The notes under the pieces were generated by a model, which saw only the letters and a program-made list of their open reading frames with translations, was not told the origin of the DNA and did no database searches. The position numbers and the translations under genes are program-made. Shown here in pieces: positions 37,001 to 44,701 of a DNA stretch of 46,401 nucleotides. Every line of letters begins with the position of its first letter. Position 1 is the first letter of the stretch. Origin of the DNA: Candidatus Hydrogenedentota bacterium (lineage in GTDB: Bacteria; Hydrogenedentota; Hydrogenedentia; Hydrogenedentales; CAITNO01). The stretch spans positions 1 through 46,401 of the forward strand of contig JAGPFE010000023.1 in assembly GCA_018056705.1 (NCBI GenBank), read 5' to 3'.

Positions 37001-37366
37001 CTGCTTCAGGGCGGATTCGGCCGGGTCGTTCTGTTCCGCCCGGGCGAGGATCTCGGCGATCCGTTCCGCCGTTTCCCGGGCGAGTTGCCGCTGTTCGGTC
37101 ACGTTGCGGTAGCGGCGTTTCCGGTCCTGCCGGGCGGCCAGGTCCAGGTCATGATGCTGTTCTATCAGTTGTTCCAGCGTCTCCCGGTCGGTGCCGTTGC
37201 CCAGCAGCAGCCGCAGTCGCCGCAGCCGGCCAAGATCCTCGACCAGGGGCGCGAGACCCGAAAAGTAGGTGTAGCCCACGGCCCAGTCCGCCGACACGGA
37301 GAATCGCAGGGCCTGCCGCACCGCGTCCAGCAGTGTCACGTTGACGTTGTCGATGATGTCCGCCAT
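34058..37366 (-). CDS. PLD-nuclease/SNF2-type helicase fusion
   Basis: 1102 residues. Residues ~1-200 are a phospholipase-D-like domain with one HKD motif, RLHAKAYVFD (H143, K145, D150), followed by GIVGSSNLTLGG; one HKD per chain implies a dimeric nuclease. Residues ~260-850 are an SF2/SNF2 translocase: Q-motif-like FQKDAVERGIQII, Walker A ADVVGLGKSYIGAA, DESH box LLDESHHFR, TATPQNKSPWDVYYQL, VFTQFADTATYLF, ATDVMSEGLNLQDC and QRFGRIDRIGS. The final ~250 residues are helical with no recognised domain. This architecture is typical of phage-defence and restriction loci (compare DrmD-like proteins). It is the last gene of the cassette and is preceded by a 277-bp gap. Role inferred: DNA translocation with cleavage of unmodified DNA. 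Confidence 0.9.
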   Translation of the reverse strand: MADIIDNVNVTLLDAVRQALRFSVSADWAVGYTYFSGLAPLVEDLGRLRRLRLLLGNGTDRETLEQLIEQHHDLDLAARQDRKRRYRNVTEQRQLARETAERIAEILARAEQNDPAESALKQLRELAASGRLEARMYGLGRLHAKAYVFDYAEDGRFERGMGIVGSSNLTLGGLSGNTELNVAVHGNDNHAQLKAWFESLWQQAVPLQEELREELDRSWALYPATPWDVYMKVLLTLVRDRLDDEGGGRDLLLEDTVLEQLTEFQKDAVERGIQIIREHGGVFIADVVGLGKSYIGAAIARHFRRAEGRRVLILCPAPLVDMWTEYAHQFDLNARVLSTGQLRGAAGILEDPRYAECDFILLDESHHFRYPNTQQYEELEAFIHKRRPLLCMLTATPQNKSPWDVYYQLRLFQGEQEISLPILPADLRAYFRQVENGQKSLPALLKMVLVRRTRRHILRWYGIADDTGQRLRDLDDAQAAPYLRGERHAFVMVSGRRQGFPRRRLSTLSYNIDATYAGFYDRLRALINGDQDVDGHAMTYARFGLGLYLKESFQKKKVYEDLRRGGRNMRGLIRILLFKRLESSVQAFRESVRRMLEANRQFLDGLDRGVVLAREAGLDARQFYEMDTAGELDWEGLRQKSPYKIEAFDLPRLREDVASDIAVLEEIHRMVDPIIPARDAKLHRFLEGMRNNFPKTSGKVLVFTQFADTATYLFNALNSDGHRPDVAMVTGQSANQARIAARFAPKANAKTTLARDRDQEINILVATDVMSEGLNLQDCDVIVNYDLHWNPVRLIQRFGRIDRIGSENDEIWGFNFLPEAGIERNLGLTEKLRRRISEIHQVIGLDTQILEETEALNEDALYAIYDERSEVLADAEEGDETIMDLVEAEEFFRRMRQEDPEEYQRICELRDGIRCGRVGRGPHALALCASDGFQQFYSCDGGEVQPVDIETALSWLRCAPDTPRESLPRQHNTRVMEILRRFREDAELRRNQQNRLQRLRPGQRYVLKRLGDFAAQTNDPELRRFADTLYEAFIKPLPAALHRQLNGFRRHNQSDEDFMKALKLLYFEYGLDRMQAPGEAGQNQPEDAPRVIASEAFIEPEP

Positions 37367-37391
37367 TTTCCGTTACTTTCCGGCTTATGCC

Positions 37392-37413
37392 GTCGACGGG
37401 GCACCCGGTCGAC
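37392..37413. promoter_or_regulatory. Hairpin/operator-like inverted repeat before the helicase gene
   Basis: Two 10-nt arms, GTCGACGGGG and CCCGGTCGAC, separated by CA, pair at 9 of 10 positions. It lies 25 bp upstream of the helicase start, in the only sizeable gap (277 bp) of the cassette. It could be an operator, an attenuator or an RNA hairpin affecting helicase expression; no promoter is obvious in the gap. Confidence 0.4.
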
Positions 37414-37643
37414 CCTGATCACTCCTTCGCGGAGGTCACGGTTCCGACCCGGAACGCGTCCCCTGTACCAGGGCCGTAAGGTCCCCCGACAACACCGGCT
37501 GCCGACGCGGGCCCCCGACGCGCGGGATCCGGGACCAGCTGACCTGCTCCCTTGACCCCCTGTCCCGAAGTCCAAACTTACATCGCATTGCGTATCCAGC
37601 TCCGATCATATGGCCAGCCTGGTTCAGTCAGGCCCCCCTGTAT

Positions 37644-40600
37644 TCATAGTCCGTATAACCCCGCCACCACATCATCCAGTTCACGCTCCAGGGATACCCG
37701 TGCTCCAGGCGTCCCTTTCAGAATCCTGTTTACCAGTCCTTCCACGCGCTTGCGCTGCGCTTCCGTGGCTTCAGGAATTGGCAACTCCTCCATGGTGGGC
37801 TTCTGGAGTTGCAACGCCCCCGTGTTCAGAATTTTACAGCAGACTTTGAGATATTCCCAGCATGGCGTACTGTTCAGTATTCCAAGTAGGAAGAGATCCC
37901 TGCCTTCAATCATGAAGCACTTGTTATTCAGCACATATTCACCTGAAGGATCCAAAGCGAATTTACTAGATCGACAGATTTCCTGATAGACAATTTTAGG
38001 CAGTTTCAGTTGATGTAATTTTTGTGTGGAGCCCGTCTGAAGTTCATACCATGGATATTGACCATGCGCGACTTGTTCCAGTTTTTTCTGGAATCTCATC
38101 AGGTATTCATGCACCGCGGGATACTGTTCGATATCCGTGCCACGAACTGTACAGATCAGCCATTTATCCGCAAAAACCGGACGCCAGCGCCCCACGTCTT
38201 TTCCCCGTAATAATGGCAAAATAATTTTTTGTGACTCAGGATCCTGTTTAATTAATTCCTTCCGCGTATCACCGTCGATCACAAAAGCCTCATTAAGGCC
38301 GGTTACAAATCCACGATGAATCTTTCCTTTAGCGTATTCGCCCAGAGGGATGCTTTTTTTCTTTTTGAGAATAGTGAACCTGGAATCCCCGATCACCCAT
38401 GTGCTCTGGGTCAATTGATCGCTCGTAAGGGAAATCCGGTGGCGCCTGACAATTTCAGCAAGATCATCCTGGTCGGTAATCTCCCGGTTATAGTTCATTC
38501 CAAACGCGTTTGAATCCAGAAATCCCGAGCCATCTCGAGACGCAACCAGAATGGCAGGACTGATATTGGCGCCCTGAAAAATTTGGGAATTTTCCAGGTT
38601 CAGCAATTGATGTATCGCGCAGGAAGATTGCAGATATTCACGCAATTTTCGAGCGGATTCTGTCTTAAGCCAAGAATTGGAAGTAATAAACACCATTACC
38701 CCCCCCGTTTTAAGCAGTTCAACGGCCCGTACCAGGAAGTAATGCAATAAATCTCCCCTTCCATGGTAAATTACCGGAAATACTTTCTTCAGGTCATTTT
38801 TGTACTCGTGGGGGATTTCCTCCTGGCGGACATAGGGAGGATTGGCGAGGATGATGTCGAAGCCCCCTTCGTCGAGGACGTCGCAGAACTGGACATCCCA
38901 GGCGAAGACGGGTTTGCCGTCCTTCCGGGTGAGGCCCAGGATCTCCTCCTGCTGCTGCAGGATGTTCGCGATCTGCCGGCTGACCTGCTGGATGCCGGTT
39001 TCGTAGTCTTTCTTCATTTTTCCGGCGGCCTCGAAGTGCTTATTGATGAGGTCGCGGCGTTTCCTGATAAGCGGGCGCAGGAGGCCATCCCGGATCAGGT
39101 CGCCCTGAACACCATGGAAAGCGGGGCCGATGAGGCTGTCGCCGGTTTCGACGCGGTAATCGAGGTTGGGCAGGGGCTTCGGTTCCTTGTCCTGGTAGTC
39201 CACGGCGAGGGACAGCCACAGCCGCAGCCGGGCGATGTTGACGGCGAAGTCCTCCAGGTCCACGCCGAACAGGTTGTTCCGGATGATATCCAGCTTGTCC
39301 TGGTACCGGGTGGCCTGGCGGGACTGGGCATTAAACAGGGCCTCCTGCAGGTCAAGCAGTTCGTGCAGCATGCCGAGGAGATAGGCCCCGGATCCGCAGG
39401 CGGGATCGCACACCCGGACCTGCTCGAGGGCCCTGAGCACCTTTTTGGAATCCCCAAGGTCGCGCGCGTCCCGGTCCTCCACGAACCGTTCGAGGGCCCG
39501 GGGATCCTCGTCCGGGCAGGCCCGCCCCAGGTACGCCTTGAGGGCTTCATGGCACATGTACCGGACGACGTTCTGGGGCGTGTAATAGGCCCCCTTCTCG
39601 TGGCGGTTCACCACCAGCCGCTCGAAGAGTTTCCCGAGCATTTCTGGATCTACCGCCACGTCCTGGTCGAAGGGTGTGGACTCGGTGACCGTAAAGTTAT
39701 ACCGGGCGAACAGGTCGTTGAGGATGGCCCCGATCGGCGCGTCGGGGACCTGGAGGTTTTTGACCCGGTCATACGGGGCCGGTTCAAACAGGCCGCCGTT
39801 CAGGAAGGGCGCGTCGCCGATGACCTCCCGGAGCCTGGCATTCCAGGCCGGATCCCGCCTGTCCGCGCGCAGGGCCTCGAAAAACAGTTTTTCCAGGCGG
39901 TCCCGGTAAAAGTTGGATGCCCCGTCCCGCGTTTCCTGGTAGTCCTTCCACAGCCGCTGAAAATAATCGGGCGTGGCGGCTTCTTTCGTGCCCGCGGGGT
40001 ACTGCAGCCAGCCCTTGTGGGCGACGAAGGTAAGGAACAGCAGGCGGTTGCATACCTGCTGGCAGAACAGCGTCTTCTCGGCTTCGTCCCTGAAGTTGCC
40101 GGAGACGGCGGCAAACAGGTCCCTGAACCGTCGGCTGAAGTCGGAGTAGAAAGCCTTGTCCAGGGTGGCAACGTCGAAGGCGACCCGCAGGCGCTCGGCA
40201 ATGTCGGTCCGGGAGAGATTCGCGCCGCCCTCGGCAACGCGGAGACCAAGCAGTCGTTCCACCGGCGTGCGCAGGGGCTGGTTTTTCGATTCGATCCGGA
40301 ACCGGCGGAAGATCCACCGGTTACCTGACCGTTGCGGATGAACCAGATGCCAGCGGGAGCCGTCGGGGTTCGTGACCAGGAAAAGGAAAAAGTCCGTCGG
40401 CCGGTTCTTCAGGATTGCCTCGAGCACGGGCCGCTGGTGTTTGAGCAGGAGCTCTGGATCCTTCAGCCGCACCACCACGGCCCAGAACGCGCCGGCGACC
40501 TGGGTGATCACCTTCGGCTGTTCACGGTTGTACAGCAGCGTGGCCGGCGAGTCCGGTTTGCGCCCCCCCCTGGACGTGACCTTATCGCGGGACACGTCGG

Positions 40601-41153
40601 CCAGGGGAAGGATCATTTCCCTGTTCTCGTAGCCGAGGGTATGGACCATCAATTGGAAGGCCCGATCGAAGGGCGTGCCTGCCGCCGGGTCCAGCAGCCG
40701 GCGGAGAGCCGCCTCGAGCCCCTGGCAGTCCGCGATCCGGTTCCGGCGTTCCCAGTCCCCGTCGGAATGGTCTCCCGCGTCCAGGGTACGCCCATGAAAA
40801 CAGCGCGCCTGGGGATCGCCGTTCTCGAAGTACCGGACCTGGTCCAGCGTGTACGTGACACACCACTGGTGCAGCGCGCGGGCCACCTCACTGGCCAGTT
40901 CCGCCACGCGCTGCCGGTAGGCATTGAACGCCGCATCGTCCGCGCTCGAGTCAATCACGTCCGCGTCTTCAGAGATCAACTGCCCGTTCGGGTCTTTCCA
41001 CCAGCCGGTAACCTGCTGGGACGTGCTGCCACCAAACCATGCCGTGAATTGCTGGTTGACCCTGTTGAACCACTTTTTCCTTTCCTGGGGAGGAATAGGG
41101 TTGCCGCATCCGCACTTGCTGGGTATGGTGAGGGTCACGTTGTGATTCAGCAT
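37644..41153 (-). CDS. Eco57I-like adenine-specific DNA methyltransferase with extra N-terminal module
   Basis: 1169 residues. Residues 1-~110 are an added module with a Cys-rich start (SKCGCGNPIPP) and WFGGSTSQQVTGWWKDPNGQ. A long helical region follows (to ~540). The methyltransferase core has motif I VCDPACGSGAYLLGML (~585) and the N6-adenine motif IV FDIILANPPYV (~770). Residues ~850-1150 form a target-recognition domain of the TaqI/Eco57I type, ending IPEATEAQRKRVEGLVNRI. No clear PD-(D/E)xK nuclease motif is visible, so cleavage probably depends on the PLD-helicase encoded next. GGAGG precedes the ATG. The DNA of the recognition domain is markedly richer in A/T than the rest of the gene. 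Substrate DNA site unknown. Confidence 0.9.
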   Translation of the reverse strand: MLNHNVTLTIPSKCGCGNPIPPQERKKWFNRVNQQFTAWFGGSTSQQVTGWWKDPNGQLISEDADVIDSSADDAAFNAYRQRVAELASEVARALHQWCVTYTLDQVRYFENGDPQARCFHGRTLDAGDHSDGDWERRNRIADCQGLEAALRRLLDPAAGTPFDRAFQLMVHTLGYENREMILPLADVSRDKVTSRGGRKPDSPATLLYNREQPKVITQVAGAFWAVVVRLKDPELLLKHQRPVLEAILKNRPTDFFLFLVTNPDGSRWHLVHPQRSGNRWIFRRFRIESKNQPLRTPVERLLGLRVAEGGANLSRTDIAERLRVAFDVATLDKAFYSDFSRRFRDLFAAVSGNFRDEAEKTLFCQQVCNRLLFLTFVAHKGWLQYPAGTKEAATPDYFQRLWKDYQETRDGASNFYRDRLEKLFFEALRADRRDPAWNARLREVIGDAPFLNGGLFEPAPYDRVKNLQVPDAPIGAILNDLFARYNFTVTESTPFDQDVAVDPEMLGKLFERLVVNRHEKGAYYTPQNVVRYMCHEALKAYLGRACPDEDPRALERFVEDRDARDLGDSKKVLRALEQVRVCDPACGSGAYLLGMLHELLDLQEALFNAQSRQATRYQDKLDIIRNNLFGVDLEDFAVNIARLRLWLSLAVDYQDKEPKPLPNLDYRVETGDSLIGPAFHGVQGDLIRDGLLRPLIRKRRDLINKHFEAAGKMKKDYETGIQQVSRQIANILQQQEEILGLTRKDGKPVFAWDVQFCDVLDEGGFDIILANPPYVRQEEIPHEYKNDLKKVFPVIYHGRGDLLHYFLVRAVELLKTGGVMVFITSNSWLKTESARKLREYLQSSCAIHQLLNLENSQIFQGANISPAILVASRDGSGFLDSNAFGMNYNREITDQDDLAEIVRRHRISLTSDQLTQSTWVIGDSRFTILKKKKSIPLGEYAKGKIHRGFVTGLNEAFVIDGDTRKELIKQDPESQKIILPLLRGKDVGRWRPVFADKWLICTVRGTDIEQYPAVHEYLMRFQKKLEQVAHGQYPWYELQTGSTQKLHQLKLPKIVYQEICRSSKFALDPSGEYVLNNKCFMIEGRDLFLLGILNSTPCWEYLKVCCKILNTGALQLQKPTMEELPIPEATEAQRKRVEGLVNRILKGTPGARVSLERELDDVVAGLYGL

Positions 41154-41171
41154 GGCCTATCCTCCACGGTA

Positions 41172-41846
41172 TTATTCTGCCTTGTTGCGTTCCGGGCGAG
41201 CAAGAGGGCGAAACCATCCAAATCGTTCCCGATCGCTGTCAAAGTCCAGTCCATCGTACTCGCCGCCAATGTACATCACCTCGGCGCCTTCCAGCGCGTC
41301 CACCGCCCACCATCCCCGAACCAGGTTCGCGGGAGAATAATCCGGTGTGGCATCGGACAGGTAGAACCCGCGATAGCGACGCGCGATCAGCCCCGCGCAC
41401 AGGGCGGGATCCACGCAAACCGGTATGGCCCGGAACCACGTGCCAGCCAGCAGGGCATCGGTGGAAAACGAGTCCGCCATGACCAGTTCCTCGGACATGT
41501 ACAGGGATCCGCAGATGGCATGACGCAGATCGGTGCGAAGCATGGCCCGATACCCCGGGTAACGGGCGGCAGCCTGGTCACACGCCTCCCGGGTCAAGCC
41601 CGTGGCCTGGAAAAAAGCCTCGGGCGACGCATCCAGCGTCAGGCCATGGGGTCTCAGGAAATCCCTGTCAAACGCGTCGAAAAGGTTGATCTCTTCGATG
41701 CAGGGATAAAACTGCTCGGGCGGCGCCCAGCGATCCCCGAACGCGAGGGCCATGGGCAGATTTAACATGGTCAAGCCAGGCAGGTAGGGATTCGGACGGG
41801 TCAGCCCGTATTCTTCGACGGGGAAATTCATGATGACGCTGTACAT
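41172..41846 (-). CDS. Cassette protein B2, unknown family, paralogue of the product at 44066-44701
   Basis: 224 residues, soluble, no membrane segment, no domain I recognise. It shares with B1 a common order of motifs: YLPGLTMLNLPM (B1: FIPGMTLVSLPM), TGLTREA (B1: LGVTREK), IPVCVDPALC (B1: IPYCADPAVC) and FYLSDATPDYS (B1: FLVADREPDFS). The two are therefore paralogues within one operon; B2 has a longer middle segment. The start is fixed by AAGGAG 8 nt before ATG 41846, giving MYSVIMNFPVEE. It begins 2 bp after the A2 gene and ends 18 bp before the methyltransferase gene. Conserved Cys residues in the shared motif could bind metal. Possibly a partner subunit of the ATPase/VWA pair; function unknown. 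Confidence 0.8.
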   Translation of the reverse strand: MYSVIMNFPVEEYGLTRPNPYLPGLTMLNLPMALAFGDRWAPPEQFYPCIEEINLFDAFDRDFLRPHGLTLDASPEAFFQATGLTREACDQAAARYPGYRAMLRTDLRHAICGSLYMSEELVMADSFSTDALLAGTWFRAIPVCVDPALCAGLIARRYRGFYLSDATPDYSPANLVRGWWAVDALEGAEVMYIGGEYDGLDFDSDRERFGWFRPLARPERNKAE

Positions 41847-41848
41847 GG

Positions 41849-42436
41849 TTACGCTCCTTTTCCGCCGGCATCCCCCGATCCGGCCTGGTCCACGTTGAAC
41901 GCGCGTTCCAGCAGGTTCTTCCACGTGACGAAACGATCTCTGGCCTCCCGACAAAACACGTCCCCAACGTGCCGGTAATAATTACAGATCACCGCGACGC
42001 CGATGTGATCAGCAAGGCTCCCATGCCGGATGACCCACGCGTGGTGGAAGTCCATGTGACTGCAACGAAAAGGACGGGGTACCGCTCGAGGAGTCATGAC
42101 CCGCTGTACGGTACCACTCAGCACATCCAGCACGGCATGCCCAAGCATCAGTCGTCCGCGCGTAACCATGTACAGGGCCATCGGAAAGGCATCATACTCC
42201 CAGTTCCGCCGCAGGGCTTCCACCAGTACGGCCTCGGCTTCGGCATCCGGGCCTTGCCGCAACCGGTACAGCGCGTCAATCAATCCAGGAGCCAGGTCGG
42301 CTTCCTGCCTGGGCAAAGCATTCAAGTCGGACCGCATGGAACCCGTGGACTGTCGTGGCGCGTCCCCCGGGGTTTTTGGCGCTGGCACGCCGTTCCTGGC
42401 GCGTCGTCGGGAAGTGGGGCGTTTTGCTGGATTCAT
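41849..42436 (-). CDS. Cassette protein A2, resembling the C-terminal domain of the MoxR-type ATPase
   Basis: 195 residues. The first ~45 are basic, Pro/Ala-rich and probably disordered; the rest is helical. Its region EAEAVLVEALRRNW...FPMALYMVTRGRLMLGHAVLDVL aligns in order and spacing with the ATPase C-terminus (EIDAALLYFLRKTP...LALYMACRKRLSLSPRVLDAM), and the similarity continues through FRCSHMDFHHA/FKCAYRNASMY to ICNYYRHV/YTIIKKHNI. I infer that it is a stand-alone duplicate of that domain. Start ATG 42436 has GGAGGAG 10 nt upstream; the upstream in-frame codons to 42463 are not needed. It lies between the VWA and B2 genes with tight spacing. Function unknown, perhaps a substitute or capping subunit of the ATPase assembly. 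Confidence 0.75.
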   Translation of the reverse strand: MNPAKRPTSRRRARNGVPAPKTPGDAPRQSTGSMRSDLNALPRQEADLAPGLIDALYRLRQGPDAEAEAVLVEALRRNWEYDAFPMALYMVTRGRLMLGHAVLDVLSGTVQRVMTPRAVPRPFRCSHMDFHHAWVIRHGSLADHIGVAVICNYYRHVGDVFCREARDRFVTWKNLLERAFNVDQAGSGDAGGKGA

Positions 42437-42472
42437 CCTGGGTTTTCTCCTCCAAACGCGCATTCGCGCACG

Positions 42473-44035
42473 CTAACGCAGGAAAGTGGGCAGCTTTGTA
42501 ATCGATTTTGCGTATTCGATATTTGTAATGTACGTTAAGGCAAAATGAAGCCCGGTACCCGTATCCTGAAAGGCCTTAAGATTTTCCGGAGTAGCGAAAA
42601 AGCCGTCCGTCACCACGAGCACATTCCGGGGACGACGCGTGGCTGGCATTTTGATCACGTGGTCCAGCACACAGTCCAGGTCTGTTCCCCACGTGGTACG
42701 GATATGGCCCTTCCGCAGGTTCTCGCTGGTTACGGGGAATACCTCATTGCTGAACAGAAATACCCGAACCCGTCCCATTCTGACCAGGTCCGCGAAAATC
42801 CTGACCAGCCATGGCAAATCCGACGACATGGATCCACTGACGTCAAGATAGACATGACAGGCCATCGGATCCCTCCAGCGGGGCCCGTGGACCTCTTGTT
42901 CGTGCTGGCATAGCAGGGGCTGGGTGTTCCATAATAAGCGACGGGCCCAGTACGTTCGGTCTTTAGTGGAGAACCGCGGCTCGAGAGTCCTTTGGGTGTA
43001 CGCTTCGTTAACCATCACCCTGGAGCAGTAGACGGGCTGGTAAACCCCCAGTTTCACGCACAGTTGTTTCAACACCTTCAAGGCCTCGAGCCGCGGGTTT
43101 TGCATCGGAACTTCGGAATCAAACACGCCTTGGTTCCGTCCGGCAATCGACGGAAACCGCTCCTTCACCCACTCTTCCATGTCAGCGGTCAGTTTCTGCA
43201 GCAATGGGTTCTGGCTGGTTTCCCATTGTGTATCCTGTATCGTGAGATGGGGGGAGTCATGGTCTGTTTCCTCCTCCTGAGCATGATCGGGAGTGAGCAC
43301 CTGGTGCGAACCGAGTAGCATCGGTGAAGAGCACAATCCGTTCTGCTTGAGGAATTCGATAATGTCATTTACGGTCGCGGTTTTTTTGTCGTACAGTTTT
43401 TTGTACAGTGCTATCCCCCTCCTGGCCATTACCGGTCCCAATTGGTCCTCCAGTTTTCGATATAGCCCTGCCAGGGGGGGACACTCAATGTCCCAGGAAT
43501 ATCCGTCTCCTGTCCATTGCGGTGGGGGGGTCAGAAGAAAGTGTGGATAATCAGGATCGGGATACAATTTCCGGAACAGGCTGAGGTAGCGCGGTTCCGG
43601 AAACATATGGGCAATCCGCGCGTTGATGACCGCGTCAAACGCGATGTTCTTCAACAAGTCCGGCGCACCAAACAGGGTATTGTGGCCATATCGAATGTGA
43701 TGCAGCTCATGCAGGAGAACCACCAGCAGCCACTCATCCCGAAGACAAAACTTTTTATAGAAATCGGGATTTATCAGTAGTTCCGGATATACCTCCGCCG
43801 TGATTGCCGCGGATTGCACGGTGTCAGAAAACCGGATTTTCGAGCAGGACAGCAGGTCTTCCAGGAACATGGCATGCCATGGCAGTACCCGGAAAAGGCG
43901 TTGTTGCAGATCCTCTTCTGGAGACAGGCGCTGTCCTGCTCGCGTGGACAGTTGCTTCAGAAGATCCTGAAGCACTTTCTGGGTTCCCGGTTTAAAACTG
44001 GATTTAAGAGTAGCCCCACTCGTAGACATGACCAT
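42473..44035 (-). CDS. Metallopeptidase-like plus VWA-like protein (DUF2201 architecture)
   Basis: 520 residues. The N-terminal half holds HELHHIRYGH at 109-118, an HExxH zinc-protease motif with a third His, as in the putative metallopeptidase domain that precedes VWA-like domains. The C-terminal ~150 residues form a VWA domain with full MIDAS: DVSGSMS (near 398), the Thr in TTWGTDLD and VVTDGFF. Between them is a Gln/His/Asp-rich linker (DHAQEEETDHDSPH). VWA proteins of this type are standard partners of MoxR AAA+ ATPases and may present substrates to them. AAAGGA precedes the ATG; ATG 44029 is an alternative. It is flanked by B1 (30 bp) and A2 (36 bp) genes. Whether the peptidase is active is unknown. 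Confidence 0.87.
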   Translation of the reverse strand: MVMSTSGATLKSSFKPGTQKVLQDLLKQLSTRAGQRLSPEEDLQQRLFRVLPWHAMFLEDLLSCSKIRFSDTVQSAAITAEVYPELLINPDFYKKFCLRDEWLLVVLLHELHHIRYGHNTLFGAPDLLKNIAFDAVINARIAHMFPEPRYLSLFRKLYPDPDYPHFLLTPPPQWTGDGYSWDIECPPLAGLYRKLEDQLGPVMARRGIALYKKLYDKKTATVNDIIEFLKQNGLCSSPMLLGSHQVLTPDHAQEEETDHDSPHLTIQDTQWETSQNPLLQKLTADMEEWVKERFPSIAGRNQGVFDSEVPMQNPRLEALKVLKQLCVKLGVYQPVYCSRVMVNEAYTQRTLEPRFSTKDRTYWARRLLWNTQPLLCQHEQEVHGPRWRDPMACHVYLDVSGSMSSDLPWLVRIFADLVRMGRVRVFLFSNEVFPVTSENLRKGHIRTTWGTDLDCVLDHVIKMPATRRPRNVLVVTDGFFATPENLKAFQDTGTGLHFALTYITNIEYAKSITKLPTFLR

Positions 44036-44065
44036 GATGTCCTTTCTACATGTCGTTGCAAGTCC

Positions 44066-44701
44066 TCAGACCTGGTTCTTTTCTACCGGAATCTCCAAGC
44101 TAAGGGTTGGAATGTGGCGCATGTCATCGACCAGCACGCTGCGCCAAAGGGTGCTAAAACTGAAATCAGGTTCCCGATCCGCCACTAGAAACATCCCGTG
44201 AGCTCGCGACAGGATCGCTATGCAAACCGCGGGATCCGCACAATAGGGAATCTTCGAAATTGAAAGTCGACCATGGAGCAGCAGTTGATCCAGTTTGACG
44301 GGAGCGGCAAGGCGGAAACCTCGCTGCAGGGAAAACACCTCAATGGCCTTTTCACGGGTTACACCTAACTGGTGGAGCATCTCGTCGGGATCATCCTGTT
44401 CAAATCCTCGGTGGTCCATTGGATTGAGACACCAGAAGCGTTGCAGCGCCTCGGAATCAAGCCCCCCATCCGGTTTACGCCGGAAGTCTGTCAGAAAGTG
44501 CTGAAACTCCTGCTGCGTGACCTGCTTGAGATTGAACAGCATCGGCAGGCTGACCAGGGTCATTCCGGGGATAAAACAGATTTGGGAGCGCACGGTACGT
44601 TCTGAATGTGATCCAGTGCCCCCTCCCCACCGTCTGTAACACATACACATATTGAGCGCATTCGGATTGACCGCCGCGTTTTTTTTGTGGGGATAAAACA
44701 T
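44066..44701 (-). CDS. Cassette protein B1, unknown family, paralogue of the product at 41172-41846
   Basis: 211 residues, soluble, no recognised domain. It shares with B2 the N-terminal FIPGMTLVSLPM, the central LGVTREK and the C-terminal IPYCADPAVC and FLVADREPDFS motifs. The first ~45 residues differ from B2 and are Cys/Gly/Arg-rich (NMCMCYRRWGGG). The start is ATG 44701, which overlaps the ATPase stop codon (TGATG) and has AAGGAGA 7 nt upstream; translation is thus coupled to the ATPase. Base composition is less GC-rich than B2, so the paralogues are old or have different recent histories. Position suggests a subunit acting with the ATPase; function unknown. Confidence 0.8.
   Translation of the reverse strand: MFYPHKKNAAVNPNALNMCMCYRRWGGGTGSHSERTVRSQICFIPGMTLVSLPMLFNLKQVTQQEFQHFLTDFRRKPDGGLDSEALQRFWCLNPMDHRGFEQDDPDEMLHQLGVTREKAIEVFSLQRGFRLAAPVKLDQLLLHGRLSISKIPYCADPAVCIAILSRAHGMFLVADREPDFSFSTLWRSVLVDDMRHIPTLSLEIPVEKNQV

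Noticed and set aside
38763..40328. 521-codon open frame on the plus strand
   Set aside because: It is the antisense of the methyltransferase gene in GC-rich DNA, with no ribosome-binding site and no recognisable domain. The same applies to the long plus-strand frames at 34598-35845, 35903-37555 and 40332-41765.
34058..41153. Calling the methyltransferase and helicase a complete DISARM system
   Set aside because: The DISARM core genes drmA and drmB are not in the window, and the partners are a MoxR/VWA module instead.
37644..41153. Type IIG enzyme with its own nuclease domain
   Set aside because: I see no convincing PD-(D/E)xK or HKD motif in the N-terminal half; cleavage is better assigned to the PLD-helicase.
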